This document shows positions 17,958-28,478 of a stretch of 64,000 nucleotides of DNA, in pieces. Below the pieces are notes generated by a model. It was not told the DNA's origin. It made no database searches and worked only from the letters and a program-made list of their open reading frames with translations. Every line of letters starts with the position of its first letter. Positions within the stretch are counted from its first letter, which is position 1. Origin of the DNA: Alteromonadaceae bacterium UBA2620 (GTDB taxonomy: Bacteria > Pseudomonadota > Gammaproteobacteria > Enterobacterales > Alteromonadaceae); NCBI GenBank assembly GCA_002339125.1, contig DDJQ01000058.1, forward strand, positions 1 to 64,000, in the 5' to 3' direction. The translations under genes were made by a program, and so were the position numbers.

Positions 17958-19034
17958 TTGATTAAAATTTTCCGCCACTCTTTTTATTGGTTGGCGCTGT
18001 TGCTGACCACCGGATGCGCAACCAGTTCAGTAAAGCCGCCTGAACAGCCTAAGCTAAGCGCCCCAGAACAAGCTCCCTTCAATCTGGCAGTTAATGTCTA
18101 CTCTTCCTATATCAGTGACGAGGTTGAACAGCAATGTAATGAGGCCGCGTTAACCAGTAATCCCTGCAAAAACGATGGCATTGCTGCTAATGACTTTCTG
18201 AAGAGCCTCGAAAAGCTCGATTTGTTTGCCGAGCTTAGTCCTTCAGTGAGCCGTCATGATTATGAATTATTGATCGCTAATCAGGTGGCTGATATGCCTG
18301 CCGGGCAAGAACCTGAATCGGCAGATGTGCCGCTGCAAAGTTATACGGAATTTGCGGTGGAATGGCGCGGCGTTCATCTCGATAGCTTTTTAGTGCACTA
18401 TTGGCATTACGGCGTTATCCACCCCCAGGATGTTGAACAAATCATCCTGCGTTGGAGTGAGCACGCCAACCGTAACCACATTTTTTCAACACCGTTTCTT
18501 TATCAGGCCATGGGCGCAAGTGATTACTCGGGTGCTCTGACCCTCCCCGAAGTTCTGGGTGAGTTTCAGTTGGCCCGTCAGTTTTTATATCCGGATCCGT
18601 TTAAAGGCGTACTGGCCAGGTACCTTCACCCCTCTTTCAGCGAGGCAATTATGGATATTGCCATTTATCCGGTGTTAGCGCCGTTAACCGGTGATACCGA
18701 GCAGCTTATCAGCCATGAACTGGAAGACGCAGTAGAACAGGCCAGGCAAATTACGGTTGAGCGCGCCATGGCGATGGAAATAAAGAAACATCAACAAGCC
18801 TTCAGCCAGGGCGAGTCTTCATTGCAGGGCGTGATGTCAGAGATAGCCGCTGAGGGTGAGAGTGGCGAGGCACTTTACGCCACTATTTATATCTTCCGGT
18901 TAGAAGATAAGTTCGTAAAATTCAGCACCACTTTCCCATCGCGTATTGGCGATCCGTTGGTGTCCGAAGCTTTAACTCAATTGGCGGTACCTGGCGAATC
19001 GGCACTGATGAAAGAATTACGCAAAGCACTGTAG
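17958..19034 (+). CDS. Predicted lipoprotein of unknown function
   Basis: The 358-residue protein begins with a signal peptide and lipobox LLTTGCATS (Cys about residue 20), so it is a predicted lipoprotein; residues after Cys (Ala-Thr) do not suggest inner-membrane retention. I recognise no domain in the mature part, which is acidic and contains an Asp/Glu-rich helical region near residues 250-290. The start is a TTG; no ATG or GTG is available before the lipobox. A five-codon reading (17944-17961) ends overlapping the TTG and could couple translation. A strong terminator follows. Confidence 0.65.
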   Translation: MIKIFRHSFYWLALLLTTGCATSSVKPPEQPKLSAPEQAPFNLAVNVYSSYISDEVEQQCNEAALTSNPCKNDGIAANDFLKSLEKLDLFAELSPSVSRHDYELLIANQVADMPAGQEPESADVPLQSYTEFAVEWRGVHLDSFLVHYWHYGVIHPQDVEQIILRWSEHANRNHIFSTPFLYQAMGASDYSGALTLPEVLGEFQLARQFLYPDPFKGVLARYLHPSFSEAIMDIAIYPVLAPLTGDTEQLISHELEDAVEQARQITVERAMAMEIKKHQQAFSQGESSLQGVMSEIAAEGESGEALYATIYIFRLEDKFVKFSTTFPSRIGDPLVSEALTQLAVPGESALMKELRKAL

Positions 19035-19068
19035 TTAAACAGTGCATGAAAAAGCCCTGCTATGCAGT

Positions 19069-19105
19069 AATGCCAGTCAGTTAAGAACTGACTGGCATTT
19101 TTTTT
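19069..19105 (+). terminator. Terminator after the lipoprotein gene
   Basis: A perfect 12-bp stem AATGCCAGTCAG/CTGACTGGCATT with a 7-nt loop is followed by an eight-T run on the plus strand, just before the convergent end of der. Confidence 0.9.
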
Positions 19106-19110
19106 GTGAC

Positions 19111-20556
19111 TTATTTCTTGTTCTTGTGAAAATCCATCATGCGACGGCGTTTTCGTTGCTGGGCAAGCGTCAGCTGATTCTTCTTGCCTTCGAACGGGTT
19201 AGCCCCTTCACGGAATTCAATTTTAATTGGCGTGCCCATTACATCCAGCGCCTTTCTGAAGTAATTCATCAGATACCGCTTATACGAGCTGGGCAGATCC
19301 TGCACCTGGTTGCCGTGAACGACGATGACAGGCGGATTGTAGCCGCCCGCGTGGGCGTACTTCATTTTTATCCGGCGTCCTCGCACCAATGGCGGCTGAT
19401 GGTCTTGCTGAGCCAACTCCATGATCTGGGTCAGCATTGAAGTGTTGATTCGTTTTGTGGCACTCCGGTAAGCTTCCTGCACCGACTCAAACAAATTGCC
19501 CACACCCGACCCATGGAGTGCAGAAATAAAATGTAACCGGGCAAAGTCGATAAAGCCCAGGCGACGGTCCAGTTCGCGTTTGATTTCATCTTTAATATCG
19601 GTATCCAGGCCGTCCCACTTGTTCACGGCTATCACCAGCGAGCGACCGGAATTAAGAATAAAGCCTAACAGACTTAAGTCCTGATCAGAGATCCCCTCGC
19701 GGGCATCAATCACCAACAGTACAACGTTAGCTTCCTCAATGGCTTTAAGCGTTTTTACAATGGAAAACTTTTCGACCGCTTCTGAGACCTTCTTGCGTTT
19801 ACGCACTCCGGCTGTATCAATTAATACATAGTCGCGCTCGTCACGTTGCAGCGGAATGTATACGCTGTCGCGGGTAGTGCCTGGCATGTCATAGACCACC
19901 ACACGATCTTCACCCAATATACGGTTAGTAAGTGTTGACTTACCCACGTTTGGTTTACCTACAATAGCCAGTTTGATGGGTAAACTCTGCAGGTGTTTCA
20001 GCTGGTCTTCTGCGTCGAGCTCTTCCTCTTCGGCTGATTTGGTCACCAGCATTTCAGGGAATTGCTCATCCAGTGGCACCAAGGCCTCCTGAATCAATTG
20101 CGACACACCGCGGCCGTGGGCTGCGGCGATCTGATGTACATGGCCCAGGCCCAGAGAGAAAAACTCCGCGCTTTCGCTATCACCGTTTATGCCATCCACT
20201 TTATTGGCCAGCAAAAATACGGTTTTATCGCTTTTACGCAGGTGATCGGCGATGAGCTGATCGGCAGGTAACAGACCCGCCCGGGCATCCACTAAAAAGA
20301 ACACCACATCAGCTTCTTCAATGGCCTGTAGTGACTGCTGTGCCATTAAGGTATCAATACCTTCCTCATCACCGGTGATACCTCCGGTATCGACTACGAT
20401 GAAGTGACGTTGCTCATAGCTGGCCTGACCGTATTGCCGGTCACGGGTCAGTCCCGGGAAATCAGCAACCAGTGCATCACGGGTATGAGTTAAACGATTA
20501 AACAGCGTTGATTTACCCACATTGGGCCGGCCAACTAACGCCACAACAGGCAACAT
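19111..20556 (-). CDS. der: Ribosome biogenesis GTPase Der (EngA)
   Basis: Der is an essential tandem-GTPase that helps mature the 50S ribosomal subunit. Two G domains are evident, with P-loops GRPNVGKS (residues 9-16) and GKPNVGKS (about 198), each with NKxD motifs (NKVDG, NKWDG), followed by the KH-like C-terminal domain and a basic tail ([13 protein letters not shown]). The 481-residue length is typical. It is downstream of bamB in the conserved gammaproteobacterial cluster hisS-yfgM-bamB-der, with a terminator-like hairpin in between. Confidence 0.97.
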   Translation of the reverse strand: MLPVVALVGRPNVGKSTLFNRLTHTRDALVADFPGLTRDRQYGQASYEQRHFIVVDTGGITGDEEGIDTLMAQQSLQAIEEADVVFFLVDARAGLLPADQLIADHLRKSDKTVFLLANKVDGINGDSESAEFFSLGLGHVHQIAAAHGRGVSQLIQEALVPLDEQFPEMLVTKSAEEEELDAEDQLKHLQSLPIKLAIVGKPNVGKSTLTNRILGEDRVVVYDMPGTTRDSVYIPLQRDERDYVLIDTAGVRKRKKVSEAVEKFSIVKTLKAIEEANVVLLVIDAREGISDQDLSLLGFILNSGRSLVIAVNKWDGLDTDIKDEIKRELDRRLGFIDFARLHFISALHGSGVGNLFESVQEAYRSATKRINTSMLTQIMELAQQDHQPPLVRGRRIKMKYAHAGGYNPPVIVVHGNQVQDLPSSYKRYLMNYFRKALDVMGTPIKIEFREGANPFEGKKNQLTLAQQRKRRRMMDFHKNKK

Positions 20557-20586
20557 ATCGGTGTTCCTTTAAGTAATAAACAAGCA

Positions 20587-20613
20587 AACGGCCGCGCATA
20601 AAGCGCGGCCGTT
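20587..20613 (-). terminator. Hairpin between bamB and der
   Basis: A perfect 11-bp GC-rich stem AACGGCCGCGC/GCGCGGCCGTT with a 5-nt loop follows bamB on the minus strand; the downstream tract TGCTTGTTTATT is only moderately T-rich. It may terminate or attenuate transcription before der. Confidence 0.65.
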
Positions 20614-20655
20614 AAATTATATCGGAATATCCCGCGAATTGCAGGATAAGCGTGG

Positions 20656-21927
20656 TTACTGAGCTGACAACGCAGCAATTTCTCCATCGCGGGTAATGGT
20701 AACCACCAGGTCATTCACTTTAACTGGTGTTGCATAGATAGCTTCATCTTCATCGTCGCCACCTAAATCATAGCGGGCAATGAGTTTACCATCTTCTGCA
20801 TTTAACCAGTGCATCAGCCCCCAGCGGTCGCCAAGCACCAGTTGTTCTCCCATAATTAATGGCGTAGTCAGGTTACGCTCTTTGAGACCGCTCTGAGACC
20901 AGATTTCAACGCCATTACGACGATCCAGCGCATAAACAATTGAGCGTGTATCAACTACGTAGATGCGATTACCGCTCACCGCCAAATCACGGTACGAGCC
21001 GTATTCACGCTTCCACATAATGCGCCCACTGCGCAGTTCTACTGCAGCCAGAGTGCCATCATAGGAAACAATGTAGACAGTATTACCGAATACTACCGGC
21101 GCAGAATCCACATCAATAATACGCTCAAGTTCGGTTGCTCCGGCAGGCGCAGTAATAGCGGTTTCCCAGGCGGGAATGCCGCTGGTCAGAATATTCACCT
21201 GTAACTTCCCGGTAGGCGTGCCAACCAGTGCACCACCATTGGTGGCAACCGGTGCTGAAATACCCCGTAAACTCAGCGGCGGCACGTCGGTTTCACTGCG
21301 CCACAGTTGCTCACCGGTTTTTGCATCCAGTCCAAACAACACTCCAGCGCCGGTATTCAATACCAGGATCCCTTCGTCCATCGCTGGCGTAGCCAGGATT
21401 TCGCCTGGTACAGTGCTTTCCCACAACGTTTCGCCAGATTCATGATTCAGAGCACGGATAATGCCGTCTTCAGTGGCCACAAAAACCATGTCATAGCCGG
21501 CTGCAATCGCACTGATTTTGGCCGACGCACCACTGCGCCACAGACGTGCGATATCGTCCCAGAAGGATTCATCCGGGAAAATAGCAAAGTTGCGTTCCCA
21601 TACCACATCGCCGGTATCCGGAGTTAATGCCACCACTTCGCCATGACGCTCTGCAGCGTACACCGTATCGTTAGCGAAGACCGGTTTTAAGCGTGAAAAA
21701 TATTCATCAACGCCATCACCAATGGTGTAACTCCAAACCTCTTTCGGAGTTATCTGGTTTTCAATAGGCGCAATACGGCGGATTTTGATTTCGTCTTCAT
21801 CAGCGAACCAGTCTGTCATGGTGGCACAACCAGACAAACCAATGACGGCTGCGGTCAAAATGACCCGTTTAAACATACGGCCACACAGAGTTGATTGCTG
21901 TGAGATGTTTCGAGTATTTAAATTCAT
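20656..21927 (-). CDS. bamB: Outer membrane protein assembly factor BamB
   Basis: BamB is the lipoprotein beta-propeller of the BAM complex that inserts beta-barrel proteins into the outer membrane. The lipobox VIGLSGCAT is followed by the repeated PQQ-like blades (for example DAKTGEQLWRSE, LDRRNGVEIWSQSG) and the conserved RGISAPVA motif. The ATG at 21927 has an AGGA site and starts 3 nt after yfgM; an internal ATG at 21876 would give a more standard short signal peptide (MFKRVILTAAVIGLSGC), so the first 17 residues may not be translated. Confidence 0.95.
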   Translation of the reverse strand: MNLNTRNISQQSTLCGRMFKRVILTAAVIGLSGCATMTDWFADEDEIKIRRIAPIENQITPKEVWSYTIGDGVDEYFSRLKPVFANDTVYAAERHGEVVALTPDTGDVVWERNFAIFPDESFWDDIARLWRSGASAKISAIAAGYDMVFVATEDGIIRALNHESGETLWESTVPGEILATPAMDEGILVLNTGAGVLFGLDAKTGEQLWRSETDVPPLSLRGISAPVATNGGALVGTPTGKLQVNILTSGIPAWETAITAPAGATELERIIDVDSAPVVFGNTVYIVSYDGTLAAVELRSGRIMWKREYGSYRDLAVSGNRIYVVDTRSIVYALDRRNGVEIWSQSGLKERNLTTPLIMGEQLVLGDRWGLMHWLNAEDGKLIARYDLGGDDEDEAIYATPVKVNDLVVTITRDGEIAALSAQ

Positions 21928-21930
21928 TCA

Positions 21931-22545
21931 CTATCCTGCGCTAACTGCAAGGTTATCGAGCTTCATTTGCAGTAATCGATTGTTAATATTTTTCTCCAAG
22001 GCAGAGGAGTAGGCTATGCGAGCCTTGTCAAAGTTCCCTTGCGCGGCAAAAATATCACCTTTCACTTCTTCAACCTGTGCAGTAAAGGCTTCATCGGTTA
22101 CCGATTCGATGGTTGTCAGGGCATTGTCATACTGCTGAAGAGCTAGCTGAACACGTGCCAGACGCACATTTGCAACCTGCTTTAAACTTTCGTCTGCGGC
22201 ACTGCCAGCTACGCCTTTGAGATAAGTTGCAGCGCTTTCGAGGTTGCCGTCGTCAACCGCTTGCTTAGCAGCCAGTAAACCTGCCACGTTGGCATAGCCT
22301 GTAGCATCGGCATTGATTACCGCTTCAATCGGCTGACTATTTTCTTCGTTTACCAGCGACTCAAGTGCGGCCTGGTAAGACTGAGAGGCGCTTTCCTTGG
22401 CGGCGATTTGTGAATCGCTGTAGTACTGCCAGCCAAATAAACCGGCTAACCCCAGTACTGCACCGACAATCAGAGACGTTCCGTGCTCTGACCAAAACCG
22501 TTTAATCGCCTCTACCTGTTGTTCTTCTGTAGCGAATTGTTCCAT
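21931..22545 (-). CDS. yfgM: YfgM family protein, ancillary SecYEG translocon subunit
   Basis: A 204-residue membrane-anchored protein with one N-terminal transmembrane segment (about residues 22-43) and a periplasmic TPR-like helical domain (UPF0070/TPR_21). E. coli YfgM associates with PpiD and SecYEG and assists trafficking of periplasmic and outer-membrane proteins. The opening EEQQVEAIKRFWSEHGT is typical of the family. It lies between hisS (27 nt) and bamB (3 nt), the conserved arrangement. Confidence 0.92.
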   Translation of the reverse strand: MEQFATEEQQVEAIKRFWSEHGTSLIVGAVLGLAGLFGWQYYSDSQIAAKESASQSYQAALESLVNEENSQPIEAVINADATGYANVAGLLAAKQAVDDGNLESAATYLKGVAGSAADESLKQVANVRLARVQLALQQYDNALTTIESVTDEAFTAQVEEVKGDIFAAQGNFDKARIAYSSALEKNINNRLLQMKLDNLAVSAG

Positions 22546-22572
22546 CTTAAAACCTCTTTATTTTGCTAACGG

Positions 22573-23853
22573 TTATACGGATAACACGTTATGTAAAGCT
22601 GCTGGCAGCTCGCTGAGCGCCACATTAACCTGTTCGCCATTGCCACGTAGTGGTTTCAGGGTCACCTGGTGAGCAGCCATTTCTTCTGAGCCAATCAGCA
22701 ATGCTACACTGGCGCCTACTTTGTCTGCCCGTTTTAATTGTTTCTTCAGATTGCCACCACCACAGTGCAGCATCACCCGAAACTGGCTGTCAGAATCACG
22801 TAAAGATTCTGCGACCTGGCTGGCGTAGCCGCGGGTATCATCACCTAATGCGGTAACATAAATGTCGGCTGCTGGCTGGTTCTGCTCGATTTTCTCCAGC
22901 GTATCGAGTAACAGCACCAGACGTTCCATACCCAATGCAAAGCCCACACCTGGTGCTGGCTTGCCGCCGAGTTGTTCAACCAGACCATCGTAACGACCAC
23001 CGGCACAAACCGTACCCTGAGCGCCAAGACTCTCGGTTACCCATTCAAAAACGGTGCGGTTGTAATAATCCAGACCACGAACCAGACGAGGATTGATTTC
23101 GTAGGCCACGCCTGCATTGTCGAGCAGTTCACACAACAAGGCAAAATGCGCTTTAGAATCGTCATCGAGATAATCCAGCAAAGAAGGCGCATCGGTTACC
23201 AGCGCCTGAACCTGCGGATTTTTGCTATCCAGCACCCGCAGAGGATTAGACTCCAGCCGACGCAGAGAATCTTCGTCAAGTTGCGACTCGTGCTGTTTAA
23301 GGTAAGCAACTAACGCGTCCTTGTAATTCTGACGAGCTTCGTTGGAGCCAAGCGAGTTGATCTGTAAAGTAACATGCTCTGATATGCCAAACAGCTTCCA
23401 CAGTCGGGCCGATAACAGGATCACTTCAGCATCGATGTCGGCGCTTGCCAATCCGTAGGTTTCTACCCCGAACTGGTGAAACTGGCGGTAACGACCTTTT
23501 TGCGGCCGTTCGTGGCGAAACATCGGTCCCATATACCACAAGCGTTGTTGCTGGTTGTAGATCAAACCGTGCTCATTACCGGCACGCACTGCACTGGCGG
23601 TGCCTTCCGGGCGCAGGGTCAGACTATCGCCGTTACGGTCGGCAAAGGTATACATTTCTTTTTCAACGATATCGGTGACTTCACCAATAGAGCGCTTAAA
23701 CAGGTCGGTACTTTCGACGATTGGCGTTCTGATTTCCTGATAGCCATAACTGGCCACAACCTGCCGAATACCTGCCTCGACCTGTTGCCATTTACCCGAC
23801 TCCGTCGGCAGGCAGTCATTCATACCTCGAATAGCCTGGATTGTTTTTGCCAC
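22573..23853 (-). CDS. hisS: Histidyl-tRNA synthetase
   Basis: A class II synthetase charging tRNA-His. Motifs seen are [12 protein letters not shown] at the N-terminus, motif 2 [21 protein letters not shown], the histidine-A box [14 protein letters not shown], and motif 3 [17 protein letters not shown], followed by the anticodon-binding domain. The 426-residue length is standard. It is preceded by a terminator after ispG and followed by yfgM-bamB. Confidence 0.98.
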   Translation of the reverse strand: MAKTIQAIRGMNDCLPTESGKWQQVEAGIRQVVASYGYQEIRTPIVESTDLFKRSIGEVTDIVEKEMYTFADRNGDSLTLRPEGTASAVRAGNEHGLIYNQQQRLWYMGPMFRHERPQKGRYRQFHQFGVETYGLASADIDAEVILLSARLWKLFGISEHVTLQINSLGSNEARQNYKDALVAYLKQHESQLDEDSLRRLESNPLRVLDSKNPQVQALVTDAPSLLDYLDDDSKAHFALLCELLDNAGVAYEINPRLVRGLDYYNRTVFEWVTESLGAQGTVCAGGRYDGLVEQLGGKPAPGVGFALGMERLVLLLDTLEKIEQNQPAADIYVTALGDDTRGYASQVAESLRDSDSQFRVMLHCGGGNLKKQLKRADKVGASVALLIGSEEMAAHQVTLKPLRGNGEQVNVALSELPAALHNVLSV

Positions 23854-23875
23854 CTGTTCTCTCTCAGCCTAATTA

Positions 23876-23899
23876 AAAGCCCCGCATTATAGGGGCTTT
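23876..23899 (-). terminator. Terminator-like hairpin between ispG and hisS
   Basis: An 8-bp stem AAAGCCCC/GGGGCTTT with an 8-nt loop follows ispG on the minus strand; the trailing T run is short (TTTTAATT). It separates the pilW-rodZ-ispG group from hisS. Confidence 0.65.
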
Positions 23900-23946
23900 A
23901 GTGTTTAACCACAAACATTCTTAACTGCCAGCGACCGGCGCCGGGA

Positions 23947-25065
23947 TTATGGTTTTTCAACCACCGGAATGGCGTTGGCAGAATCCAGCATTGCCGCTTT
24001 GGCGCGGATGCGTTTTTCCAGCTGTTCTACGAGGTCATCGTTCGCCAGCCGCTCTTTCTGACGTTTGCCGTCAAGATAAAAACCACTCATGTTGCGCGCA
24101 CCGGTTAAGCCCAGATCTGACACTTCAGCTTCGCCGGGACCATTCACCACGCAACCGATGATTGACACATCCATTGGTGTTAATACATCTTCTAAGCGTT
24201 GTTCAAGCGCATTCACGGTACCAATCACATCGAACTCCTGGCGCGAACAACTCGGGCAAGCGATAAAGTTAATACCGCGAGAGCGGATACGCAGCGATTT
24301 TAAAATATCAAAACCGACTTTGATTTCTTCCACGGGGTCGGCGGCCAGTGATACTCGCAGGGTATCGCCTATTCCTTCCGCCAACAGCATGCCCAGGCCT
24401 ACGGCACTTTTTACCGAGCCGGCCCGCTGTCCGCCAGCTTCGGTAATACCCAGATGCAGAGGCTGCTCTATTTGTTTAGCCAGCAACCGGTACGCACCAA
24501 CAGCCAGAAATACGTCAGAGGCTTTTACCGATACCTTGAACTGGTCAAAATTCAGTTTATCGAGAATATCCACGTGACGCATGGCCGACTCAAGCAGCGC
24601 TTCTGGCGTTGGCTCACCGTATTTTTCCTGCAGATCACGCTCAAGCGACCCACCGTTAACCCCAATTCGAATCGGAATATTTTTGTCTTTGGCGCAATCC
24701 ACTACCGACTTAACCCGCTCCATATTACCGATGTTACCCGGGTTAATTCGCAGGCAATCCACGCCATAATCAGCCACTTTGAGCGCAATCCGGTAATCGA
24801 AATGAATGTCTGCAATCAGCGGTACACTAACCTGTTCGCGAATTTGCTTAAAGGCTTCGGCAGCGTCCATGGTGGGTACCGACACCCGCACTATCTCACC
24901 GCCTACAGCGACGATACGGTTGATCTGCGCTACGGTAGCCGCCACATCGGTTGTCGGCGTATTGGTCATTGATTGCACGGCAATGGGTGCACCATCACCA
25001 ATGGGCACATTACCTACGTTAATCCGAATTGATTTTCTGCGTTGGATAGGACTATCAGCAAACAT
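23947..25065 (-). CDS. ispG: 4-hydroxy-3-methylbut-2-enyl-diphosphate synthase IspG (GcpE)
   Basis: IspG is a 4Fe-4S enzyme of the MEP isoprenoid pathway that converts MEcPP to HMBPP. The three cluster cysteines are readable as Cys270 and Cys273 in [10 protein letters not shown] and Cys305 in [14 protein letters not shown]. The TIM-barrel part starts with [20 protein letters not shown]. At 372 residues it is the short bacterial form. Its start codon overlaps the rodZ stop by 1 nt (TAATG), so the two are translationally coupled. It depends on the Fe-S machinery encoded further upstream in this window. Confidence 0.98.
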   Translation of the reverse strand: MFADSPIQRRKSIRINVGNVPIGDGAPIAVQSMTNTPTTDVAATVAQINRIVAVGGEIVRVSVPTMDAAEAFKQIREQVSVPLIADIHFDYRIALKVADYGVDCLRINPGNIGNMERVKSVVDCAKDKNIPIRIGVNGGSLERDLQEKYGEPTPEALLESAMRHVDILDKLNFDQFKVSVKASDVFLAVGAYRLLAKQIEQPLHLGITEAGGQRAGSVKSAVGLGMLLAEGIGDTLRVSLAADPVEEIKVGFDILKSLRIRSRGINFIACPSCSRQEFDVIGTVNALEQRLEDVLTPMDVSIIGCVVNGPGEAEVSDLGLTGARNMSGFYLDGKRQKERLANDDLVEQLEKRIRAKAAMLDSANAIPVVEKP

Positions 25066-26027
25066 TATTGTTCCTGCATGGGTAACGAAAACTTCGCGGT
25101 GCGGGTAGGGTCGAATCCAGACATATCTACCGCTTCACCGTCATAACTAATTTGCACGACATCAGGTGCACCGAGCGTCACTTCAAATGGCGGCAGGCCG
25201 CTAACCTGCATTTCATAGCCAGCTGCTTTAATCCCGTAGGCGATGGCTTCGCCACTGGCATCGGTAACATTCACCCAACAATCGGCACTAAAATTAAACA
25301 CCAGCGCTACTGGCTCACCAGCTTCAGGCATTGGCTGCGATGACGCTTCTTCGTTTGCCGGAGGTGCTGTATCGACCGACCCATTACTCAAGGTGTCGAC
25401 TGGCGCATTGGTATCTTCTGTCATATCTTGCTGCGAAGGCTGAACGGGCAACTCAGTATCCGCTTCTTCAGTAATAACTGCACTGGCCGAAGCTTCATCC
25501 GACTGCGATACTTCAGGCTTCGGTTGAGGCTCACTTCTTGCCGGCGTTGGTGCTGACTGATTCTGAGCACCTTGCGTTGCAGCGGGCAGCTCGTTGCTGT
25601 CATTTGCCGGTTGTTGATACCACCACACTACAACCCCGGCAATCAGTACAACAGCAATACCGTAGGTCACCATCATCCAGCGGTCATCATGCGCCTGCTT
25701 AGCAACTCGACGTGAAAAGCTTTGTAGCTTGGCCGGCGGCTTTGGCGTGGTGTGATACTGATTAAAAAGCGTTAAGACTTCTTCCGGATTAAGCCCCAGA
25801 TTCTTTGCGTAAAGACGGACATATCCTTTAAAGAAGGTGACAGACGTTGAATCATCGATACGATTTTGTTCCAGATCGTCGATGATACCAACTTTTAAAT
25901 ACAACTTATCAGCGATCGCCTGTTGAGTCAGGCCCTGCTCTTCCCGTGCTTCCCGCAATACCTGGCCGGGACTGGGTACGTCAGGCACATGCTGCTCATC
26001 AGCTTCAATGTGCTGCTCTTTGTCCAT
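25065..26027 (-). CDS. rodZ: Cytoskeleton protein RodZ
   Basis: RodZ links MreB to the membrane and keeps rod shape. The N-terminal helix-turn-helix (about residues 18-85, [20 protein letters not shown]) is cytoplasmic and MreB-binding; one transmembrane segment lies near residues 118-137 ([17 protein letters not shown]); a Glu/Ser/Pro-rich linker leads to the C-terminal DUF4115 domain (about 245-320). The order pilW-rodZ-ispG is conserved in gammaproteobacteria. Confidence 0.95.
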   Translation of the reverse strand: MDKEQHIEADEQHVPDVPSPGQVLREAREEQGLTQQAIADKLYLKVGIIDDLEQNRIDDSTSVTFFKGYVRLYAKNLGLNPEEVLTLFNQYHTTPKPPAKLQSFSRRVAKQAHDDRWMMVTYGIAVVLIAGVVVWWYQQPANDSNELPAATQGAQNQSAPTPARSEPQPKPEVSQSDEASASAVITEEADTELPVQPSQQDMTEDTNAPVDTLSNGSVDTAPPANEEASSQPMPEAGEPVALVFNFSADCWVNVTDASGEAIAYGIKAAGYEMQVSGLPPFEVTLGAPDVVQISYDGEAVDMSGFDPTRTAKFSLPMQEQ

Positions 26028-26039
26028 TTGTTACCTGCG

Positions 26040-27203
26040 TTAGTTGGTTTGTTGTGCTGGCGGCACCAGCCATAACTTCATGCCGACATTAATAGACCCG
26101 TTTTCATCCAGGTTGTTCCACTCTTTGAGTGTATTCAGCTTAATGTTGTACTTCAGTGACAACCGGTAAAGATTTTCTTTTGGCTGAACAACATGAAAAA
26201 GGCTTTCTGCTTCATCGGCCTCAATATTCTGCTTCGCCTCAACAACCGGTTCGTTTGCATCGGGTTCTTCAGCCACGACAACAGGTTCTGGCACTTCAGA
26301 TTTGGTGGATTCGGTTTGGTTAGATTCGGCAACTGACGCTTCGGTGGCCTGCATCTCCTTCTCTGAATCTGTGGCTTTTTCTGGCGCAGGCACTGATACT
26401 AACTGAGACTGCTGCTTGGTTTTCACTTTAACCACTGGCTGCGGTACCGTTTTCTGACGCTCAATGTATAACCTGGCTAAGGGGCTGTTTGGATACATGC
26501 GCAGGAGCATATCGCCATAACCGTTGGCAGCGCGTAAGTCTCCCTGCCCTTTGGCAATCTCGATGGCCATCCACAGCGAATCGGCAGATACCCGCGCAAC
26601 TTTTTCATAGCGACGCAAGGTTTCAGCGGCTAACTCGTATTGTTCCGTTGCAACGTACATTTCGGTCAGAATAAATAGGGTTTTAGCGCGACCAGGCTGG
26701 TGTTTAAGTGCGCTATTGAGGTATTCGATGGCGTCTTCGCCTTCGCCCTGACTCTGCGCGCACAGTGCCATATTCTCGTAGGTTTCGGCGGAGTTGGCGT
26801 ATTGCTTGGCATTAACAGCTTGCATGAAGAAACGCTTAGCTTCCTCATAACGGCCATCCTGACACAAGAATGCACCGTAACTGTTGGCTATGTTGGCATC
26901 GCGCGGTGCCAGGCTCATGGCGGTTTGATAAGACTCATCAGCGCGTTCGGACTCACCAACCACCTGGTAATAATACGCCAGACCATAGTGGGTTTCGGCC
27001 AGGCGTGGCGCAAAGGCCAGCGCTTTATCCAGATTTTGTTTGGCTTGTGAGTAATTACCGTTTTTAAGGTAAGTTAACCCCAGGGATACACGGGTTTTCG
27101 CCGCTTCCTGTTGATCAAATTCAGAACTAAACGCCCCGGGCTGGGTTTCACTGACACAGCCTGTCAGGGCAATCATCAGACTCAGAACTATCAGTATTCT
27201 CAT
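26040..27203 (-). CDS. pilW: Type IV pilus biogenesis protein PilW/PilF with a C-terminal LysM domain
   Basis: A lipoprotein (lipobox MIALTGCVS) with a TPR solenoid of about six repeats (residues 35-235) like Pseudomonas PilF/Neisseria PilW, the pilotin that brings the PilQ secretin to the outer membrane. After a Glu/Val/Ala-rich linker (about 245-330) it carries a LysM domain (VVQPKENLYRLSLKYNIKLN, about 335-380), which binds peptidoglycan. The LysM addition makes it about 130 residues longer than the plain TPR form. It lies between rlmN and rodZ, as usual. Confidence 0.92.
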   Translation of the reverse strand: MRILIVLSLMIALTGCVSETQPGAFSSEFDQQEAAKTRVSLGLTYLKNGNYSQAKQNLDKALAFAPRLAETHYGLAYYYQVVGESERADESYQTAMSLAPRDANIANSYGAFLCQDGRYEEAKRFFMQAVNAKQYANSAETYENMALCAQSQGEGEDAIEYLNSALKHQPGRAKTLFILTEMYVATEQYELAAETLRRYEKVARVSADSLWMAIEIAKGQGDLRAANGYGDMLLRMYPNSPLARLYIERQKTVPQPVVKVKTKQQSQLVSVPAPEKATDSEKEMQATEASVAESNQTESTKSEVPEPVVVAEEPDANEPVVEAKQNIEADEAESLFHVVQPKENLYRLSLKYNIKLNTLKEWNNLDENGSINVGMKLWLVPPAQQTN

Positions 27204-27238
27204 CGGCAGCGCTTACCTTATGTTTTTTCGATATTTTA

Positions 27239-28357
27239 TTATTGGGACATTTTTACCGAAATTGGCTCGCCCTTCATCTGTTTTTTCAACATTCTTTTGG
27301 TTCGGTCAACCACATCACCCACTAACTGACCACAGGCGGCATCGATATCATCGCCCCGGGTCTTACGCACAATTACAGTGTAACCCTTTTCCATCAGGAC
27401 TTTAGCAAAGCGATCAATACGCGAATTACTTGAGCAGGTATAGGGCGACCCAGGGTAAGGATTAAACGGAATCAGGTTAATTTTACAGGGCGTTTCCTTC
27501 ATTACTTTAGCCAGCTGATGAGCGTGGTCGGTTGAATCGTTAATTTGATTCAGCATCACGTATTCAACCGTCACCTTGCCCTGATTAGCTTTGGACTTGG
27601 CTAAATAGCGGCGCACGCCAGCTAAGAAGGCTTCAATGTTGTATTTTTTATTGATCGGTACAATTTCATCACGCAGCTCATCATTCGGTGCGTGCAACGA
27701 AATGGCCAGCGCCACATCAATCTGATCACCCAACATATCAAGGGCTGGGACCACACCAGAAGTACTCAGCGTTACCCGGCGCTTGGATAAACCAAAGCCA
27801 TAGTCATCCAGCATGATATCCATAGCGGGTACTACGTTTTTAAGGTTCAGCAGCGGCTCGCCCATGCCCATCATCACCACGTTGGTAACTGGTCTTGCCG
27901 AGGTATCATTAGATAAACCTAGCGTGGTAGCTACCCGCCACACCTGACCAATGATTTCGCTAACGGTAAGGTTACGGTTAAAGCCCTGTTGTGCGGTGGA
28001 GCAAAACGTACATTCCAGCGCACAACCTACCTGTGAGGACACGCATAGGGTTGCGCGGTCGGCTTCCGGGATCCACACGGTTTCGACTTCCTGCCCACCA
28101 TCGAGTTTCAGGGCAAACTTAATCGTGCCGTCGGTAGCCTGCTGGTGATAAGCAATCTCTGGTGCTCTTACTTCACACTGTTCGATTAACTTCGCGCGCA
28201 ACTGCTTGTTGATGTTGGTCATCAGCTCGAAATCACTGACACCGTGCTGATAAATCCACTTCATGACCTGATCAGCACGGAATGGCTTCTCGCCGATTTC
28301 AGCGAAATAGTCGCGCAATCCCTGCCGATTAAAATTTAGTAGGTTAGTTTTGGACAT
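27239..28357 (-). CDS. rlmN: Dual-specificity RNA methyltransferase RlmN
   Basis: A radical-SAM enzyme that methylates C2 of A2503 in 23S rRNA and A37 of some tRNAs. The cluster motif CALECTFC (CxxxCxxC) is present, followed by the MGMGEPLLN and the late Cys in [11 protein letters not shown] that forms the transient methyl-carrying thiol. The protein has 372 residues, normal for the family. It is the first gene of the rlmN-pilW-rodZ-ispG group and follows ndk after a terminator. Confidence 0.97.
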   Translation of the reverse strand: MSKTNLLNFNRQGLRDYFAEIGEKPFRADQVMKWIYQHGVSDFELMTNINKQLRAKLIEQCEVRAPEIAYHQQATDGTIKFALKLDGGQEVETVWIPEADRATLCVSSQVGCALECTFCSTAQQGFNRNLTVSEIIGQVWRVATTLGLSNDTSARPVTNVVMMGMGEPLLNLKNVVPAMDIMLDDYGFGLSKRRVTLSTSGVVPALDMLGDQIDVALAISLHAPNDELRDEIVPINKKYNIEAFLAGVRRYLAKSKANQGKVTVEYVMLNQINDSTDHAHQLAKVMKETPCKINLIPFNPYPGSPYTCSSNSRIDRFAKVLMEKGYTVIVRKTRGDDIDAACGQLVGDVVDRTKRMLKKQMKGEPISVKMSQ

Positions 28358-28435
28358 AAAGCGTTATCAACTCTTCAAATTAGTGGCGTCGAACCGGTAT
28401 AGAATACCACGAAAAAGATATTCGATCACAGACAG

Positions 28436-28459
28436 AAAAGGGAGCCGAAGCTCCCTTTT
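28436..28459 (-). terminator. Terminator of ndk
   Basis: A perfect 10-bp stem AAAAGGGAGC/GCTCCCTTTT with a stable TTCG tetraloop (minus strand) follows the ndk stop by about 20 nt and is U-rich at its 3' side. Confidence 0.85.
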
Positions 28460-28478
28460 GTCGCGCATCAGGCTAAGC

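Noticed and set aside
19042..19440. 132-codon plus-strand ORF over the der 3' end
   Set aside because: It starts across the intrinsic terminator and overlaps the conserved der C-terminal domain in antisense.
24089..24972. Two long plus-strand ORFs opposite ispG
   Set aside because: Both are antisense to ispG, whose cysteine motifs and length are intact.
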